Counted from the first letter of the stretch, positions 9,956 through 18,920 are shown. The stretch is DNA of 50,128 nucleotides from Pedobacter agri PB92 (GCF_000258495.1 NZ_AJLG01000009.1:1-50128), one strand, 5' to 3'. Translations and numbers: made by a program. Notes: generated from the letters alone by a model not told the origin.

Positions 9956-10346
9956 ATGGATTATCAAATAAGACAAGATAATCCTCACTATAAAAATGAA
10001 ACTAACTTAATTATTAATGCTGCAATCGAAGTTCATAAAGCTTTAGGCTGTGGTTTTTTCGAGATTGTTTACAAGGATGCACTTTGTATCGAATTGGAAA
10101 GTAGGGGTTACTATTACGAGCGTGAAAAGCAATATCCGGTATATTATAAAGATTTTGTTGCCACATAGTTTCTATGCGGATTTCATTGTATTTGATTCGG
10201 TAATTTTAGAAGTTAAAGGTAAGAGTGGAATAGCAAGTGAAGACTTGGCGCAGACAATAAATGATTTAAAATGCTCTGATTGTAAGGTTGGTTTAGTTTT
10301 AAACTTCGGTAAACCAACTTTGGAAATTGTGCGTGTCGTGTTCTAA
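9956..10346 (+). pseudogene. GxxExxY-family protein (PD-(D/E)XK-like), frameshifted
   Basis: A protein of about 129 residues in two frames. The first part (9956-10168) has the name motif GCGFFEIVYKDAL after IINAAIEVHKALG and ends YPVYYKDFVAT. The second frame resumes with LPHSFYADFIVFDSVILEVKGKSGI and ends in VRVVF. D-x-I...E-V-K in that stretch fits a PD-(D/E)XK nuclease core. Removing one base in the T run at 10153-10156 restores a normal family sequence. GxxExxY proteins are common, unplaced accessory genes in Bacteroidota and their role is not established. The gene is enclosed by inverted repeats at 9821 and 10393, which suggests a small mobile unit. Confidence 0.8.
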
Positions 10347-10392
10347 TTGACACTCTATATTACAAGGTTAGATGTTGCCATTTTATACCTTC

Positions 10393-10415
10393 TCCGTGTA
10401 TTCGATGTTTCCGTG
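10393..10415 (-). repeat. Right inverted repeat flanking the GxxExxY gene
   Basis: TCCGTGTATTCGATGTTTCC and the following CGTG, the inverse of the left copy at 9821-9843 with six mismatches, 47 bases after the gene's stop. Confidence 0.5.
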
Positions 10416-10537
10416 GCGATTTTCTTATGTTTTCGTGTTTTGCCTCCACATCACGCTAATTTATCATCCCTTTGTAAACACTAAGGCAAACCATTGGACC
10501 TGCAAACCAAAACAAAAATTGCAGCGTATATTGTAAT

Positions 10538-11038
10538 ATGAAAACGATGTTAAATAAACTATTTTTGATCTCGGCTGTTGTTTTAACTACAGGTCTTTCT
10601 GCTTGTGCTCAAAAGCAAGAGAAGAAAGCAGCAAAGCAAACACAGCCATCAGAAAATATTATAAAGAAGAAAATGAACTGGAATACATTAACACCCGAAG
10701 AAGAGAGAGTAATTGTTAATAAAGGAACAGAATATCCTGGTACAGGGAAATATGAGCATACTACAGATAAAGGAACTTATACCTGCAAACGGTGCAATGC
10801 TGAATTGTACCGCTCGGAAAGTAAGTTCGATGCCCGCTGTGGATGGCCTGCATTTGATGATGAAATTAAAGGCGCTGTGAAGCGTATTCCCGATGCAGAT
10901 GGATCGCGTACAGAAATTGTTTGTGCCAATTGTGGCGCACACTTAGGGCACGTTTTCACCGGAGAAGGATTTACAGATAAAAATACACGTCATTGCGTAA
11001 ATTCAATTTCAATGAACTTTGTGCCTGATAAAAAATAA
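10538..11038 (+). CDS. msrB: Peptide-methionine (R)-S-oxide reductase MsrB, lipoprotein
   Basis: A 166-residue enzyme that reduces methionine-R-sulfoxide in proteins. A lipoprotein signal peptide ends in the lipobox LSAC with Cys23, so the enzyme is anchored in the envelope, where it would repair oxidised periplasmic or surface proteins. The MsrB domain spans about residues 45-165. It has two CxxC zinc pairs (CKRC and CANC) and the GWPAF and HLGHVF blocks, with catalytic Cys153 in RHCVNS. MsrA is not adjacent. It is monocistronic with a strong terminator at 11065. Confidence 0.95.
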   Translation: MKTMLNKLFLISAVVLTTGLSACAQKQEKKAAKQTQPSENIIKKKMNWNTLTPEEERVIVNKGTEYPGTGKYEHTTDKGTYTCKRCNAELYRSESKFDARCGWPAFDDEIKGAVKRIPDADGSRTEIVCANCGAHLGHVFTGEGFTDKNTRHCVNSISMNFVPDKK

Positions 11039-11064
11039 GGTGGATGTAGTGAGGTTAGGTAGAG

Positions 11065-11095
11065 GCGTACAACGATGAGTTGTACGCTTTTTTTT
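11065..11095 (+). terminator. Rho-independent terminator after msrB
   Basis: A perfect 9-bp stem GCGTACAAC / GTTGTACGC with a 5-base loop and eight T. Confidence 0.93.
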
Positions 11096-11205
11096 GTATG
11101 ATTATTTTCCTAATCAAAAAGTTTTTGACGTGCGAAATATCTTGATTTAGCGACTTTTCAAGGCGTATCGTGTAGTGTTCAATTCCTGAATTTTTCCACA
11201 ATTTA

Positions 11206-11233
11206 TTGATTATAAACTAAATGCTTATATTTG
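11206..11233 (+). promoter_or_regulatory. Candidate promoter of the RlpA-like gene
   Basis: TTG (11206-11208), 17 bases, then TATATTTG (11226-11233), a TAnnTTTG match 26 bases before the ATG. The spacing is two bases short of the usual 19. Confidence 0.5.
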
Positions 11234-11259
11234 CAGGCTCAACAAAGAAATTTTAGCCT

Positions 11260-11640
11260 ATGAAGTATTTTCTGTTATTAAGTTTTTGTTTCCTGTTTTT
11301 ACAAGGTAAAGCACAAAATTCTGACGCATCAAATGAGCCAGATAGTATTCAAAAAACAGTTCTTGCAACTTATTACCACAGAAAATTCGAAGGCCGCCGA
11401 ACCACAAGCGGCGCAAAATACAGAGCTAAAAAATTCACAGCGGCGCACCGTACTTTACCCATGGGTACACTGGTAACCGTCACCAATCCAGACAACGGAA
11501 AATCGGTTGTGGTAAAGGTGAACGATCGTGGGCCTTACTCCAAAAGACTTGCTATAGATTTATCTGAAAGTGCTGCCAAAGAGATTGGTATTTATACTAA
11601 AGGAATAGCGAAAGTACGTCTGGCTTATACCTTAGAGTAG
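11260..11640 (+). CDS. RlpA-like double-psi beta-barrel protein
   Basis: A 126-residue secreted protein with a signal peptide (cleavage near GKAQ, residue 19) followed by an RlpA-type double-psi beta-barrel of about 85 residues. Conserved blocks are ATYYHRKFEGRRTTSG, AAHRTLPMGTLVTVTN and VKVNDRGPYSKRLAIDLS, with the Asp of NDRGP that is catalytic in RlpA lytic transglycosylases. RlpA cleaves peptidoglycan glycan strands lacking stem peptides, mostly at septa. This protein is short and lacks the SPOR domain of the Pseudomonas form, so septal targeting is not evident. It is a single-gene unit. Confidence 0.88.
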   Translation: MKYFLLLSFCFLFLQGKAQNSDASNEPDSIQKTVLATYYHRKFEGRRTTSGAKYRAKKFTAAHRTLPMGTLVTVTNPDNGKSVVVKVNDRGPYSKRLAIDLSESAAKEIGIYTKGIAKVRLAYTLE

Positions 11641-12094
11641 TATTCCAATTTGCTCTATTTACGGGTAGTTTTATAGGCTAAATTTAAGTTATTAACACTT
11701 GTTTTGGTTTGCTAAACCCTTGAAATTAAACGATTAGCTTTTTTTTCGCTTGAAAATGATATTTAGCTGATCGTTTTTCCCCAGTTATCAAGCGGTGTGT
11801 TAACAACTTTGATTCACAAAAAAGGCCTGTCGTATCTATATTTGTTATAACAAAGTTCTTTAACTTCTTGCGCTTGAAAACAAATATAAAAGCTTAGTTT
11901 TTAGTAATTTATCTGTACATCTCTCAGATCGTAAATTTAAATTGTCCTAACTAAAAACTCAGTTGTTTGTCAGTCGCAGGGGTTAGCACTTTCACTAGAG
12001 TTTTAATACAAGACATTTCAGTCACCATATAGAATTGGTGGATGCGTGGTTTTGTCGGCTCTAACTAAATTGATTAAAAGATAAAGTATCAGCT
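11641..12094 (+). other. 454-base leader region of nrdB with inverted repeat
   Basis: No gene is seen. A TATATTTG at 11837-11844 fits the -7 consensus and would give a 5' leader of roughly 245 bases. TATATTTGTT (11837-11846) is repeated exactly in inverse at 11879-11888, placing mirror-image -7 motifs around a 32-base spacer that also holds AAGTT-CTTT-AACTT. Nearer the gene, a hairpin CACCA / TGGTG (12023-12040) lies inside a possible longer pairing of GTTAGC (about 11982) with GCTCTAAC (about 12058). This resembles no riboswitch I recognise and I see no NrdR box. It may be regulatory. Confidence 0.35.
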
Positions 12095-13066
12095 ATGGAA
12101 CAGGAATTATTACTACAAGAAAACAAAGACAGGTTTGTGCTGTTGCCGATCAAATATCCGGCAATATGGGAAATGTATAAAAAAACCGAAGCTAGTTTCT
12201 GGACAGCAGAAGAGATTGATCTTTCTGACGACCAAAAACACTGGGATAATTTGAATGATGGCGAAAGACATTTCATTTCTCATATCCTTGCTTTCTTTTC
12301 TGCTAGTGATGGTATCGTAAACGAGAACCTGGCTGTAAACTTCATGAGTGAAGTGCAGCTGCCAGAAGCACGTTGTTTCTACGGTTTCCAGATCATGATG
12401 GAAAATATTCACGCTGAAACCTATGCTTTATTAATTGATACATACATTAAAGATCCCGAAGAAAAAGATCGCTTGTTCCATGCTATTGATACTGTTCCGG
12501 CAGTAAAAAGAAAAGCAGAGTGGGCCTTGAGATGGATTGAAAATGGAACCTTTGCAGAACGTTTGGTAGCATTTGCTGCGGTTGAGGGTATTTTCTTCAG
12601 TGGAAGTTTTTGCTCTATCTTCTGGTTGAAAAAACGTGGTTTAATGCCAGGATTAACTTTCAGTAATGAGTTAATCTCTAGAGATGAAGGTTCTCATTGC
12701 GAGTTTGCTTGCCTATTGTACAGCATGTTGAGCAATAAATTAAGTGAAGAAGCTGTTCACAGCATCATTAGCGATGCCGTAGAAATCGAAAAAGAATTTA
12801 TCACTGATGCATTGCCGGTTGCCTTAATCGGGATGAATGCCAAATTAATGAGCCAGTATATCGAATTTGTAGCCGATAGATGGTTACAGGAATTGGGTTA
12901 CAAAAAAATCTATAATGCAACCAATCCTTTCGATTTTATGGAAATGATTTCATTACAAGGAAAAACCAACTTCTTCGAAAAACGTGTGGGCGATTATCAA
13001 AAAAGCGGTGTATTAACATCAGCTGACAATAAAGCGCAGGCGTTCTCTTTAGATGAAGATTTTTAA
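12095..13066 (+). CDS. nrdB: Class Ia ribonucleoside-diphosphate reductase, beta subunit
   Basis: A 323-residue R2 subunit that holds the diferric-tyrosyl radical for dNTP synthesis. It is of the eukaryote-like type: [26 protein letters not shown] and [20 protein letters not shown] carry the iron ligands, and Tyr96 in CFYGF is at the radical position, so this is a radical-tyrosine enzyme, not a Tyr-less one. The second ligand pair lies in [11 protein letters not shown]. The C-terminus FSLDEDF is the peptide that docks on the alpha subunit. It lies before nrdA, with a 167-base gap that holds a repeat fragment. Confidence 0.96.
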   Translation: MEQELLLQENKDRFVLLPIKYPAIWEMYKKTEASFWTAEEIDLSDDQKHWDNLNDGERHFISHILAFFSASDGIVNENLAVNFMSEVQLPEARCFYGFQIMMENIHAETYALLIDTYIKDPEEKDRLFHAIDTVPAVKRKAEWALRWIENGTFAERLVAFAAVEGIFFSGSFCSIFWLKKRGLMPGLTFSNELISRDEGSHCEFACLLYSMLSNKLSEEAVHSIISDAVEIEKEFITDALPVALIGMNAKLMSQYIEFVADRWLQELGYKKIYNATNPFDFMEMISLQGKTNFFEKRVGDYQKSGVLTSADNKAQAFSLDEDF

Positions 13067-13110
13067 GACAGCTTAAAGCAGAAAGACTAAAGTTGAAAGC
13101 TTGCCCTTGC

Positions 13111-13138
13111 CGTCATTGCGGGGAATGAAGCAATCTTA
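13111..13138. repeat. Half-copy of palindromic repeat, family A
   Basis: CGTCATTGCGGGGAATGAAG and the following CAATCTTA match the left arm of the family A palindrome at 17654. No right arm is present. It sits between nrdB and nrdA, which are presumably still cotranscribed. Confidence 0.6.
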
Positions 13139-13233
13139 ATGCAAGAGAAAAATAAACAAGAATTATAAACGTGATTAAAAAGTCTTGATACTTAATACTC
13201 ACTACTAGATAAAAAAAATAAATCTCATAAAAT

Positions 13234-15618
13234 ATGTTCGTACTAAAAAGAGATGGCCGGAAAGAGCCGGTACAATTTGACAAAATCACAGCCCGTATTC
13301 AAAAGTTGTGTTATAGTTTAAATTCGGATCTTGTAGACCCAATCGATGTAGCCAAAAAGGTAATCGAAGGTTTATATGATGGTGTAACTACTTCAGAGTT
13401 GGATAACCTTGCTGCAGAAACTGCTGCTTCGTTAACTACAAAACACCCTGATTACGCCTTGTTAGCATCGCGTATCGCGGTTTCTAACTTGCATAAAAAC
13501 ACTACAAAATCATTCTCGGGTACGATGAAAATGTTGTACGAATATTTCGACCCGAAAGCACAAAAGCCAGCACCGCTTATTGCTGATGATGTGTATGAGA
13601 TTATTGCAAAAAATGCAGATATTTTAGATAGTTCTATTATCTATGACCGTGATTTCGGTTTTGATTATTTCGGTTTTAAAACTTTAGAAAAATCTTATCT
13701 GTTAAAAGTTAACGGTGCAATTGTTGAGCGTCCTCAACATTTATTTATGCGTGTTTCTGTTGGTATCCACAAAGAAGATATCGAAAGTGCAATTAAAACG
13801 TATAACTTAATGAGTGAGCGTTGGTTTACACATGCTACACCAACATTGTTTAATGCCGCTACGCCAAAGCCTCAAATGTCATCATGTTTCTTGTTAACCA
13901 TGCAAGATGATAGCATCGAAGGTATTTATGATACCTTAAAGCAAACAGCTAAGATTTCACAAAGTGCTGGTGGTATTGGTTTAAGCATCCATAACATCCG
14001 TGCAACAGGTTCTTACATCGGTGGTACAAACGGTACAAGTAATGGTATAATTCCAATGTTACGTGTATTTAACGATACTGCTCGTTATGTAGACCAGGGC
14101 GGAGGTAAACGTAAAGGTGCTTTCGCAATTTATTTAGAGCCTTGGCATGCAGATGTTTTCGAATTCCTAGACTTGCGTAAAAACCACGGTAAAGAAGAAA
14201 TGCGTGCCCGTGATTTATTCTATGCCCTTTGGATTAACGATTTGTTTATGCAACGCGTTAAAGATAATGGCGACTGGACATTATTCTGCCCACATGAAGC
14301 ACCAGGCTTAGCAGATTGTTTCGGTAAAGAATTTGAAGATCTATATACTAAATATGAAGCTGAAGGCCGCGGTCGTAAAACCATTAAAGCACAAGAACTT
14401 TGGTTTGCCATTTTAGATTCTCAAATCGAAACCGGTACACCTTACATGTTGTTTAAAGATGCAGCGAACAGCAAATCTAACCAACAAAACTTAGGTACAA
14501 TTAAGTCTTCTAACTTGTGTACGGAGATTATCGAGTATACATCTAAAGATGAAGTTGCCGTTTGTAACTTAGCATCACTAGCTTTACCTCGTTTTGTAAT
14601 TAACGGACAATTTGACCACCAAAAATTGTACGATGTAACTTATCAGGCTACATTAAACCTGAATAAAATCATCGACCATAACTATTACCCGGTTCAGGAA
14701 GCTGAAAACTCAAATATGCGCCACAGACCAGTTGGTTTAGGTGTGCAAGGTTTGGCAGATGCCTTTATCTTGTTGCGTTTACCTTTCGAAAGTGATGAGG
14801 CAAAACGCTTAAACAAAGATATCTTCGAGACGATTTATTTCGCGTCGATGACAGCTTCTAATGATTTAGCAGTGAAAAACGGTCCTTACCAAACGTTTGA
14901 AGGTTCGCCATTATCAAAAGGACAGTTCCAGTTTGATTTATGGAATGTAACACCAGATAGCGGAAGATGGGATTGGGAAGCATTACGCAAAAAAGTAGTG
15001 AAAGATGGTGTGTATAACTCACTATTGGTTGCACCTATGCCAACTGCATCTACATCTCAAATCTTAGGTAACAACGAATGTTTCGAGCCATATACTTCAA
15101 ACATCTATACGCGTCGTGTATTAAGTGGAGAATTTGTAGTGGTAAACAAACACTTATTGAAAGATTTAGTAGCATTAGGTTTATGGAATAACGATATGAA
15201 AAACCAAATCATATTGGCTAACGGTTCAATCCAGGCAATTCCATCAATCCCTGATTACATTAAAGAATTATACAAAACGGTTTGGGAAATTAAGATGCGT
15301 AACATCATCGATATGGCTGCAGACCGTGGCGCTTACATTTGCCAATCGCAATCTTTAAACTTGTTTGTCAATGCGCCGAACACTTCAAAATTAACTTCAA
15401 TGCATTTCTACGCATGGGAGAAAGGTTTGAAAACCGGTATGTATTACTTACGTACACAGGCAGCATCTCAAGCAGTTAAATTTACTGTAGAAAACCAAGG
15501 TGGTAAAGCCATTGAAGCAGTAATTCCTGCTCAAATGACTCAAGACCAGGTTGCAGAAGAAATCGTTGACGGACCAGTTTGTTCAATGGAAGAAGGCTGC
15601 ATTAGCTGTTCAGGTTAA
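13234..15618 (+). CDS. nrdA: Class Ia ribonucleoside-diphosphate reductase, alpha subunit
   Basis: A 794-residue catalytic R1 subunit. An ATP-cone allosteric domain fills about residues 1-90 (starting [16 protein letters not shown]), followed by the ten-stranded barrel. Active-site residues are clear: Cys218 (SSCFLL) and Cys444 (VCNLAS) form the reducible pair, and Cys429 with Asn427 and Glu431 in NLCTEI forms the radical site. The C-terminal tail CISCSG supplies the redox cysteines re-reduced by thioredoxin. Numbering matches the mammalian enzyme closely, supporting the eukaryote-like subclass. It is the second gene of nrdB-nrdA and is followed by a terminator at 15709. Confidence 0.97.
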   Translation: MFVLKRDGRKEPVQFDKITARIQKLCYSLNSDLVDPIDVAKKVIEGLYDGVTTSELDNLAAETAASLTTKHPDYALLASRIAVSNLHKNTTKSFSGTMKMLYEYFDPKAQKPAPLIADDVYEIIAKNADILDSSIIYDRDFGFDYFGFKTLEKSYLLKVNGAIVERPQHLFMRVSVGIHKEDIESAIKTYNLMSERWFTHATPTLFNAATPKPQMSSCFLLTMQDDSIEGIYDTLKQTAKISQSAGGIGLSIHNIRATGSYIGGTNGTSNGIIPMLRVFNDTARYVDQGGGKRKGAFAIYLEPWHADVFEFLDLRKNHGKEEMRARDLFYALWINDLFMQRVKDNGDWTLFCPHEAPGLADCFGKEFEDLYTKYEAEGRGRKTIKAQELWFAILDSQIETGTPYMLFKDAANSKSNQQNLGTIKSSNLCTEIIEYTSKDEVAVCNLASLALPRFVINGQFDHQKLYDVTYQATLNLNKIIDHNYYPVQEAENSNMRHRPVGLGVQGLADAFILLRLPFESDEAKRLNKDIFETIYFASMTASNDLAVKNGPYQTFEGSPLSKGQFQFDLWNVTPDSGRWDWEALRKKVVKDGVYNSLLVAPMPTASTSQILGNNECFEPYTSNIYTRRVLSGEFVVVNKHLLKDLVALGLWNNDMKNQIILANGSIQAIPSIPDYIKELYKTVWEIKMRNIIDMAADRGAYICQSQSLNLFVNAPNTSKLTSMHFYAWEKGLKTGMYYLRTQAASQAVKFTVENQGGKAIEAVIPAQMTQDQVAEEIVDGPVCSMEEGCISCSG

Positions 15619-15665
15619 GCGGAAAGCTTAAAGTAGAAAAACTAAAGCAAAAGGCTTGTTACTTC

Positions 15666-15692
15666 GCCGTCACTGCGAGCTACAAGCAATCT
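15666..15692. repeat. Half-copy of palindromic repeat, family A
   Basis: GCCGTCACTGCGAGCTACAA followed by GCAATCT, a divergent left arm of family A, between the nrdA stop and its terminator. Confidence 0.5.
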
Positions 15693-15708
15693 TAAAGCAA
15701 TAAATACA

Positions 15709-15744
15709 TAAGGTTTTGGGCAAACGCTCAAAACCTTATTTTTT
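15709..15744 (+). terminator. Rho-independent terminator of the nrdBA unit
   Basis: A 10-bp stem TAAGGTTTTG / CAAAACCTTA with two further pairs (one wobble), a short loop and six T. Confidence 0.85.
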
Positions 15745-15749
15745 GTTTA

Positions 15750-15757
15750 TATTTTTG
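15750..15757 (+). promoter_or_regulatory. Candidate -7 element (TATTTTTG) for the CWC gene
   Basis: A TAnnTTTG match 34 bases before the ATG at 15792, directly after the nrdA terminator. No -33 TTG is seen. Confidence 0.4.
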
Positions 15758-15791
15758 CAACACAATCGGCTAATCTTAAGCCTTATATTAT

Positions 15792-16013
15792 ATGCCTTTA
15801 ACCTTACGACATAGCAAACACGAAATCATTCCCTGTGAAAGATGCGGAACAGCTATTGAGTGCAAGGCAAATTCATACACTAAATGCCAGTGTAGCGTGG
15901 TGCAGTTAAGTATTAACGAGGTTCAATACATTTCCGAATTGTATGATGGTTGTTTGTGTGCGAAATGCCTATTCGAACTGCAACAGGAATATAGGGAAGA
16001 AATAGGCGTCTAA
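15792..16013 (+). CDS. Small cysteine-rich CWC-family protein
   Basis: 73 residues with eight cysteines arranged CERCGTAIEC, then CQC and CLCAKC, the spacing of the cysteine-rich CWC family, whose name comes from a conserved Cys-Trp-Cys; here the middle pair reads CQC, so the Trp is replaced. It is probably a cytosolic zinc-binding protein of unknown role. It lies 173 bases after nrdA but behind a terminator and a candidate promoter, so it need not belong with the reductase. Short length and composition support a real gene. Confidence 0.75.
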   Translation: MPLTLRHSKHEIIPCERCGTAIECKANSYTKCQCSVVQLSINEVQYISELYDGCLCAKCLFELQQEYREEIGV

Positions 16014-16049
16014 ATTCTAAAATCAATTTGAGTAAAGTTTTGAAGCGTT

Positions 16050-16138
16050 CGTCATTGCGAGGCACGAAGCAATCCTTTTAGATTAATATTACTTTAATGC
16101 GATTGCTTCAATCGAAGAAAATCGATCTCGCAAAGACT
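16050..16138. repeat. REP-like palindromic repeat, family A
   Basis: First part of the 678-base gene-free stretch 16014-16691. It begins CGTCATTGCGAGGCACGAAG, contains GATTGCTTCAATCGAAG, and ends in CGCAAAGAC. This is the same architecture as 7930-8018, including the inner hairpin. Confidence 0.7.
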
Positions 16139-16233
16139 GAAATGGAGTGTCTAAATTTAGTTTGAAAAGCACTTTTCTGTAAATTTTGGTATCGACAATC
16201 CCGCCATTTGCTTCAATCTTTTAAAAACAATTT

Positions 16234-16298
16234 CTATCATGCTAATAACGACGTATCTGTTTCATCGGTTGCAGATGCTTCGTGCCTCAGCATGATAG
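16234..16298. repeat. Hairpin repeat with GGTTGCAGATGCTTCGT core
   Basis: Arms CTATCATGCT (16234) and AGCATGATAG (16289) are perfect inverse repeats. The core GGTTGCAGATGCTTCGT is shared with 8048-8064. In both places this unit follows a family A palindrome, so the two travel as a composite. Confidence 0.65.
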
Positions 16299-16331
16299 CC
16301 TATTCAATGTTGTTGCATTTTTAAAAGGATT

Positions 16332-16520
16332 TCCGTTGCTATCGGGTTTAAATAACAACCTTTGGTGGTCTTGGCGATTTGCAACCCAAAATAGTAGCAA
16401 AAGCTATTCTTTTCTAAACGGGATAGAAGTGATATCCTTTTTTTGTTGTACTTCGCCAGGCTCAGTGTGACAATCGCAAAAAAAGATTTAACGGATAGCC
16501 CGACTAACAGCTAATAAGGA
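16332..16520. repeat. Dispersed noncoding repeat, family B, with imperfect inverted arms
   Basis: The first part matches 8660-8720 in inverse orientation. From about 16418, a CGGGATAG...ATCCTTTTTTTG arm is partly mirrored by CAAAAAAAGATTTAACGGAT followed by AGCCCG (from about 16487). An open frame at 16282-16470 crosses this repeat and does not look like a gene. Confidence 0.5.
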
Positions 16521-16584
16521 TTACTGCATTTGCTTTCCAAAAAACAATTACAAAATTATGCCGTTCTACTTTTAAACAAAATAG

Positions 16585-16592
16585 TAACTTTG
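16585..16592 (+). promoter_or_regulatory. Candidate -7 element (TAACTTTG) upstream of aguB
   Basis: TAACTTTG matches TAnnTTTG and lies about 100 bases before the aguB ATG, at the end of the repeat-rich gap. Confidence 0.45.
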
Positions 16593-16691
16593 ACGAAAAT
16601 TTTGAATGAACGAATTTTGAGTGAGGGAATGGCGTACAAGCAATAACATTCTACCATTTAATCATTTTCTCATTCTCTCATTTCAATAAAC

Positions 16692-17567
16692 ATGAAGAAA
16701 GTAAAAGTTGGCCTGGTACAAATGACTTGTACTAAAGATAAGCAGGAAAATTTAGATAAAGCGATTGTAAAAGTAAGAGAAGCAGCAGCAAAAGGTGCAC
16801 AAATTGTGTGTTTGCAAGAGCTTTTTACTTCCTTATATTTCTGCGATGTTGAAGATTATGATAATTTCGATTTAGCTGAAAAAATTCCTGGTCCATCAAC
16901 TGATGCTTTGCAGGAGGTAGCGAAGGAATTGGGCGTAGTTGTGATTGCTTCGTTATTTGAGAAACGTGCTGAAGGTTTATATCATAATACAACTGCTGTT
17001 TTAGATGCCGATGGTTCATATTTAGGTAAATACCGTAAAATGCATATACCTGATGACCCTGCCTATTACGAGAAATTTTACTTCACTCCGGGCGATTTAG
17101 GCTATAAGGTTTTTGAAACCAAATTTGCGAAAATCGGTATCTTAATTTGTTGGGACCAATGGTACCCGGAAGCTTCAAGAATTACAGCTTTAATGGGTGC
17201 AGACATCATGTTTTATCCGACAGCGATTGGTTGGGATACTACGCAAGATGAAGAAACTAACCAAGACCAATATAATGCCTGGCAAACGATTCAGCGTTCA
17301 CATTCGGTAGCGAACGGCGTTCCTGTGGTAAGTGTAAACCGCGTAGGTTTTGAGCAAGAGGGCAGAATGAAATTCTGGGGTGGAAGTTTCGCCACCAATG
17401 CGCAGGGTAAGTTGCTTTATCTGGCATCACACGATAAAGAGGAAACTGAAGTGGTGGAATTGGATTTAGACCAAAGCGATTTTATGCGTAAACACTGGCC
17501 ATTTTTAAGAGATAGAAGAATTGATTCTTATCAGCCGATTACGAAAAGATATATTGATGAGGACTAA
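16692..17567 (+). CDS. aguB: N-carbamoylputrescine amidase
   Basis: A 291-residue nitrilase-superfamily enzyme that hydrolyses N-carbamoylputrescine to putrescine, CO2 and ammonia. The catalytic triad is visible as Glu43 (LQELF), Lys116 (YRKMHIPDD) and Cys153 (LICWDQWYPE). CWDQWYPEA and the DDPAYYEKFYF block are typical of the carbamoylputrescine branch. The broken agmatine deiminase gene follows 185 bases later on the same strand, so the two make the agmatine-to-putrescine pathway; this supports the substrate assignment. A full palindromic repeat lies between them. Confidence 0.94.
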   Translation: MKKVKVGLVQMTCTKDKQENLDKAIVKVREAAAKGAQIVCLQELFTSLYFCDVEDYDNFDLAEKIPGPSTDALQEVAKELGVVVIASLFEKRAEGLYHNTTAVLDADGSYLGKYRKMHIPDDPAYYEKFYFTPGDLGYKVFETKFAKIGILICWDQWYPEASRITALMGADIMFYPTAIGWDTTQDEETNQDQYNAWQTIQRSHSVANGVPVVSVNRVGFEQEGRMKFWGGSFATNAQGKLLYLASHDKEETEVVELDLDQSDFMRKHWPFLRDRRIDSYQPITKRYIDED

Positions 17568-17653
17568 GCTGAAAGGGTGAAGACCAAAGCTTAAAGCAAA
17601 ATTTTTAAAATAGTCTCTCGCTAAGAGATAATTAATTTCAAAATAATAATGTG

Positions 17654-17726
17654 CTCGTCATTGCGAGGTACGAAGCAATCTCAATCAATAAATCAAATAG
17701 ATTGCTTCGTGCCTCGCAATGACGAG
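17654..17726. repeat. Near-perfect palindromic repeat, family A (reference copy)
   Basis: Arms of 28 bases (17654-17681 and 17699-17726) are inverse copies with one mismatch that is a G-T wobble, around a 17-base loop. The left arm opens CTCGTCATTGCGAGGTACGA and the right arm closes GCCTCGCAATGACGAG. It is the most complete member of the family in the window, inside the aguB-aguA spacer. Confidence 0.92.
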
Positions 17727-17752
17727 AAAAAAATAGTACCCACACAGAACGT

Positions 17753-18830
17753 ATGTCAAATTTTCCTCCAAAAGAGCATTTAAATATAAATCAATTCGAT
17801 TATTCTCCTAAGCAGCAAGGTTATGCATTTCCAGCAGAATGGGCAAAACATGAGGCAACTTGGTTAAGCTGGCCACATAAAGAAGCAAGTTGGCCAGATA
17901 AAATAGAAACAATTTACAAACCTTATTGTGAGTTTATTAAAATTGTTGCCGAAGGCGAAAAGGTTCGCATTAATGTAAAAGATGAAGAAATGAAAGCTTT
18001 TGCAGTTGCTGAATTAAAAAAAAGTTGATGCTGATTTATCGCAAATTGAATTTTATTTTAACGAAACCAACGATGCCTGGTGTCGTGACCATGGGCCTGC
18101 ATACGTGGTTAAAGGAAATGAAAAAGCGGTAATAGATTGGGGTTATAATGCTTGGGGTGGAAAATATCCTCCATTTGATTTGGATGATGTGGTGCCAACT
18201 AAAATTGCTAAACATTTTGATTTACCTTTATTTACGCCTGATATAGTGATGGAAGGTGGTTCGGTTGAATTTAACGGCGCTGGTACGGTTTTAACGACAA
18301 CAGCTTGTTTGCTGAATGAAAATCGTAATCCACACTTAACAAAAGAGCAGATTGAACAATATTTGCTTGAATATTATGGACAAGACCAGGTTTTATGGTT
18401 AGGTGATGGGATTGTGGGCGATGATACGGATGGACATATCGACGATATTACACGTTTTGTAAATGAAGATACTGTTTTAACAGTTGTAGAAAGTAATCCT
18501 TTGGATGAAAACTACATTTTGTTGCAGGAGAATTTGGAAGCATTAAAAGCCATGAAATTGAAAGATGGCCGCTCATTGAATATTGTGGAATTGCCAATGC
18601 CTTCGCCGGTAATTTTTGAAGATACACGTCTGCCAGCATCTTATGCTAATTTTTATATTGCTAATGCTGCAGTTGTTGTGCCGACTTTTAATGATGTGAA
18701 TGACCAGAAAGCTTTAGATATTATACAAGGTTGTTTTCCAGATAGAAAAGTGGTTGGTATAAATTCAGTTGATATTATCTGGGGATTAGGAAGTTTCCAT
18801 TGTTTGAGTCAGCAGGAGCCAGCGGTTTAG
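17753..18830 (+). pseudogene. aguA: Agmatine deiminase, frameshifted
   Basis: It encodes agmatine deiminase, which makes N-carbamoylputrescine from agmatine and so feeds aguB. Two frames are needed. The first, 17753-18028, covers residues 1-91 and stops within a run of eight A (18016-18023). Dropping one A gives AELKKVDADLSQIEFYF and continues cleanly to 18830, for about 358 residues, the normal length. Catalytic features are intact: WCRDHGPA, DGHIDDITRFV, and the nucleophile Cys350 in SFHCLSQQ. The complete active site downstream of the break argues for a recent event or a sequencing error. Confidence 0.9.
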
Positions 18831-18842
18831 ACTAAGCACTTT

Positions 18843-18897
18843 GTCATCCTGAGCTTGTCGAAGGACAACTATACTTTTTTGACAGGCTTAACATGAC
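18843..18897. repeat. Hairpin repeat, family C, left copy 1
   Basis: The arm GTCATCCTGAGCTTGTCGAA (18843 onward) is partly mirrored by TTGACAGGCTTAACATGAC ending at 18897. This motif is widespread in intergenic DNA of many bacteria. It lies directly after aguA and left of the broken GIY-YIG gene. Confidence 0.65.
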
Positions 18898-18920
18898 ATT
18901 AGCAAAGCTGAAAGTTAATC

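Noticed and set aside
16282..16470. A 62-codon frame in the gap before aguB
   Set aside because: It lies entirely on dispersed repeat modules, whose sequence recurs in other frames and orientations.
7930..17726. Possible CRISPR array from the recurring 25-30 base repeats
   Set aside because: Copies are kilobases apart, palindromic, diverged and often half-length; there is no regular spacing and no cas gene.
18016..18030. Programmed ribosomal frameshift in aguA
   Set aside because: Agmatine deiminases are not known to use one, and the same A-run problem occurs in eno, where it is clearly unnatural.
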